Assembly (NCBI GenBank): GCA_031254635.1
Contig: JAIRUB010000097.1
Span: 1 to 9,002, forward strand
Length of the DNA stretch: 9,002 bases
Direction: 5' to 3'
From: Prevotellaceae bacterium
GTDB lineage: Bacteria; Bacteroidota; Bacteroidia; Bacteroidales; UBA932
A model generated the notes under the pieces. The model searched no databases and had not been told where the DNA came from. It saw nothing but the letters and a program-made list of their open reading frames with translations. This document shows, in pieces, positions 6,966-9,002 of this stretch. Position numbers and translations under genes: made by a program. Positions within the stretch are counted from its first letter, which is position 1, and every line of letters begins with the position of its first letter.

Positions 6966-9002
6966 TTAAATACCACTACTATGTCTCAATGTTATATAGC
7001 CTGACTTCGTGACACTTTGGCCATCTTTGCTCTTCAATATTAACCTGTAGAAATATGTACCGTCTACTAATCCGGAACCGGTGAAACACCTATCGCAAGT
7101 AGCATCGCAACAATAGTTACTACTGCGATAAACCTCGTTACTCCAACGGTTCACAATTATTAACTCTACTGACTCATATAAATCAATATTCTCTATCTTA
7201 AAGATATCATAGTCTTTATCACCAGAGAAGCCCGGAGTCAAAACATTGGGTATACGAATATCAGAGTCTATTATCAATTGCAATTCGTTAGATAAGGCTG
7301 TACACTCGCCACCTACAGTTACATCTATGCTTGTCCGTACTTTGTAAATGCCCTCATGAGACCACTCTAACCTCGGAATATACATATTCGTAAGCCTGAA
7401 TCCTATCAAATCAATATCGTTATGAACCCATTGGTATTGTACTCCACGTGCTAACTCTGCAGTAGGATCTATCACCTCAAACTCTACCCTCAAATTTCGA
7501 CGGACAGTTATTATCGGGCCATCGCTTATGAACGGATCTATTATCCGGATTACCGAAGCTATTGGTGGCTGTACAACCACCACATCCTTAACATCGCTGG
7601 TGTCTGATGAAGCACAACCTTCCGCCGAGTAAGCCAACACATAATAACTGTAAGTGCCCGGCGTTACATCGCCTCCTACAGTATATATATCCGATGTAGT
7701 GCTATAGCTGGTTGGAGGAGTTCCGTAGTACCATACATAAGTGGCCGCTGCAGGACTTCCTGTTACTATTGCCCTCAGTTCCGTATAACTGCCGGCACAA
7801 ATGCTCGTCAAGCCTGTCACCGGAGACATAATTATCGGTTTGCTCGGGCGAGGATGTACTGTGAAAGATACCTGATCTGACTCAAGTGAAGTACATCCAT
7901 TGCTGTTAAGCACAACTACCGTGTAAGTACCACTAACTGTTACCACATAGGTGTCAGTGGTTTCTCCGGGTATTGGAACTCCATTATTATACCAGATATA
8001 AGTCATTGAGGTAGTGGTTCCGCTTGTAACCGTTGCTGTTAATGTTACTGAACCGCCATCACAGAATGGGTCGGGTGGCGTGGGCCAAGTTAATTCCGGC
8101 GCTGACGGATTATCATTAACCGTCAGGGTCACCATTTGAGCCGCAGATATCGGCGCTACGCAACCTGTGGACACATTCTTCGCCGCTACCCAGTAAGTCG
8201 CACTTGTGGTTACAGGATCTATTCCGTAGTTGTCGCCATAATCAAGGTAACTGCTACCTAAGGTCGGCAATGAATACCATTCCGTCACAAACTGTCCCTG
8301 AGGTACTGCTGTTGCAGTTAGGGTTGTAGCGCTGCCGTAACAAGCCTCAAAATTAGGATTGGGAAGGGATATGTTACCTGCATCGGCGCCAGTCTTAACA
8401 TTCACAACTACCATCTTCGCATCCAAAGCCGGAGTTTCACAATCGGTATCCGGATGACGGACTACTACCCAATAGGTGCTACTCGTAGTAGCAGTTATAG
8501 TATAAGTGTTACCTTCCCACAACGATGAGCCGCCTGTGCAAGCTGCATTGTCGTACCATACAACTGTCCAACCCAAAGGATTAAAGGCCATCATATTCAC
8601 TACAACGCCGGAACATACGTCGTAATAGTTCGTGTAAACAGTCAGATCGCTCGCTACAGGCGCCTCGTTCACTAACAAGGTTACTTCCTGAGCTTCTGTA
8701 TGAGGAGCAGAACATTCTCCTGTTACCGTAGAACCTGCTATTACCCAGTAAGTATAAGTACCAGCCATCGCAGGCCTTAGGGTATAGTTACCTGTAGCTA
8801 CAGGATTGCCCATGCAAGCTATATTATCATACCATACAGGTGTTAAGCCTGCGCTTGCCGTAGCTGTCATCGTTATCTCGTGGCCCTTACATACCTCATA
8901 GTTGTTCACTGTTAAGGTGAGCGCTCCAGCATCCGGGCTGGGTTTTACGGTAACTACTCGGGATACCTCGGCTGAGCAGGCGTCCTGGCCCGTGCCTAAA
9001 GT
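6966..9002 (-). CDS. Secreted surface protein with Ig-like repeats and T9SS type B sorting domain (5' end outside window)
   Basis: The frame is open to the window edge, so the N-terminus and signal peptide are missing; 678 residues are visible. The chain is a series of six Ig-like beta domains of about 85-100 residues followed by a C-terminal sorting domain. The protein should be exported by Sec, crossed over the outer membrane by the T9SS and attached to the surface or released. SprB-like adhesins of gliding Bacteroidota have this design, but function cannot be assigned beyond probable adhesin or matrix protein. It is the first visible gene of an operon with PorP/SprF (start 95 bp after its stop) and the OmpA/PD40 protein. 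The GTG codon at 8907-8909 is an internal valine within a repeat, not the start. Confidence 0.9.
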   Translation of the reverse strand, partial: TLGTGQDACSAEVSRVVTVKPSPDAGALTLTVNNYEVCKGHEITMTATASAGLTPVWYDNIACMGNPVATGNYTLRPAMAGTYTYWVIAGSTVTGECSAPHTEAQEVTLLVNEAPVASDLTVYTNYYDVCSGVVVNMMAFNPLGWTVVWYDNAACTGGSSLWEGNTYTITATTSSTYWVVVRHPDTDCETPALDAKMVVVNVKTGADAGNISLPNPNFEACYGSATTLTATAVPQGQFVTEWYSLPTLGSSYLDYGDNYGIDPVTTSATYWVAAKNVSTGCVAPISAAQMVTLTVNDNPSAPELTWPTPPDPFCDGGSVTLTATVTSGTTTSMTYIWYNNGVPIPGETTDTYVVTVSGTYTVVVLNSNGCTSLESDQVSFTVHPRPSKPIIMSPVTGLTSICAGSYTELRAIVTGSPAAATYVWYYGTPPTSYSTTSDIYTVGGDVTPGTYSYYVLAYSAEGCASSDTSDVKDVVVVQPPIASVIRIIDPFISDGPIITVRRNLRVEFEVIDPTAELARGVQYQWVHNDIDLIGFRLTNMYIPRLEWSHEGIYKVRTSIDVTVGGECTALSNELQLIIDSDIRIPNVLTPGFSGDKDYDIFKIENIDLYESVELIIVNRWSNEVYRSSNYCCDATCDRCFTGSGLVDGTYFYRLILKSKDGQSVTKSGYITLRHSSGI
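6969..7259 (-). other. T9SS type B sorting domain (CHU_C / gliding-motility C-terminal domain)
   Basis: Visible residues 582-678 begin IRIPNVLTPG and continue with DYDIFKIENI, LIIVNRWSNEVYRSSNY, GLVDGTYFYRLIL and KSGYITL. These match the family pattern IPN-x-hTPN, NRWG-x-x-VY, GTYFY and GYI-x-h. The usual WDG-containing turn is replaced by a cysteine-rich stretch (CCDATCDRCF). In this family the domain acts as the secretion signal for the T9SS. Confidence 0.88.
7260..9002 (-). repeat. Six tandem Ig-like domains, diverged protein repeats
   Basis: Approximate domain limits on the DNA are 8658-8924, 8376-8657, 8106-8375, 7845-8105, 7563-7844 and 7260-7562, with the tail of a further copy at 8925-9002. 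The typical unit has VC-x-G, then a WYDN or WYNNG strand, TYWV or TYTV, and a late cysteine before the closing strand, for example VVWYDNAACTGG and STYWVV in the second. The first two copies are the most alike. The sixth lacks the early cysteine and the WYDN motif. They resemble the Ig-like domains associated with CHU_C proteins. Confidence 0.8.

Noticed and set aside
7260..9002. Repeats in the surface-protein gene as a CRISPR or DNA-level tandem array
   Set aside because: The periodicity of about 260-300 bp is at the protein level and the DNA copies are strongly diverged, with no short repeats and spacers.

Overview
The window looks like chromosomal DNA of a Bacteroidota bacterium (Bacteroidetes). 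The evidence is a type IX secretion (T9SS) gene set (an Ig-repeat surface protein with a type B sorting domain, a PorP/SprF protein and an OmpA/PD40 protein), promoter-like boxes of the Bacteroidetes form TAnnTTTG, and start codons that lack Shine-Dalgarno sequences. The genus cannot be told from the sequence.

Layout. (1) Positions 1-2002, plus strand: the 3' part of an AAA_14/DUF4143 ATPase gene, then after 10 bp a 12-helix MFS transporter. (2) Positions 2003-2202: a short junction between convergent genes. Its minus strand encodes a tetratricopeptide-like stretch that runs into the back of the transporter gene, probably a gene relic. (3) Positions 2195-2938, minus: a VanX/DdpX-type D-Ala-D-Ala dipeptidase with a lipoprotein signal. 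(4) Positions 3153-4233, minus: prfB, encoding release factor 2. It is split by an in-frame TGA at codon 22 and joined by a classical programmed +1 frameshift (AGGAGG, then CTT TGA C), so the true gene starts at 4233, far upstream of the open frame that carries most of the protein. (5) Positions 4283-4330: a strong terminator between prfB and the next operon, with the prfB promoter immediately beside it. (6) Positions 4347-9002, minus: a T9SS-type operon in the order Ig-repeat surface protein (truncated by the window end), PorP/SprF, OmpA/PD40 protein. A promoter-like box lies in a perfect 10-bp inverted repeat just upstream of the PorP/SprF gene.

How it fits together. The surface protein carries the C-terminal signal that directs it through the T9SS. 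PorP/SprF proteins are outer-membrane partners for the secretion or surface attachment of such proteins. The OmpA/PD40 protein probably anchors the assembly to peptidoglycan. The dipeptidase acts on cell-wall-derived D-Ala-D-Ala. RF2 controls its own synthesis through reading of the TGA. No RNA genes, insertion sequences, CRISPR arrays or phage genes were seen, and no gene-free stretch exceeds 300 bases. No wholly new system is evident. The most notable items are the RF2 recoding site in a lineage that does not normally use Shine-Dalgarno initiation, the TPR relic, the inverted-repeat promoter, and a cysteine-rich variant of the sorting domain.
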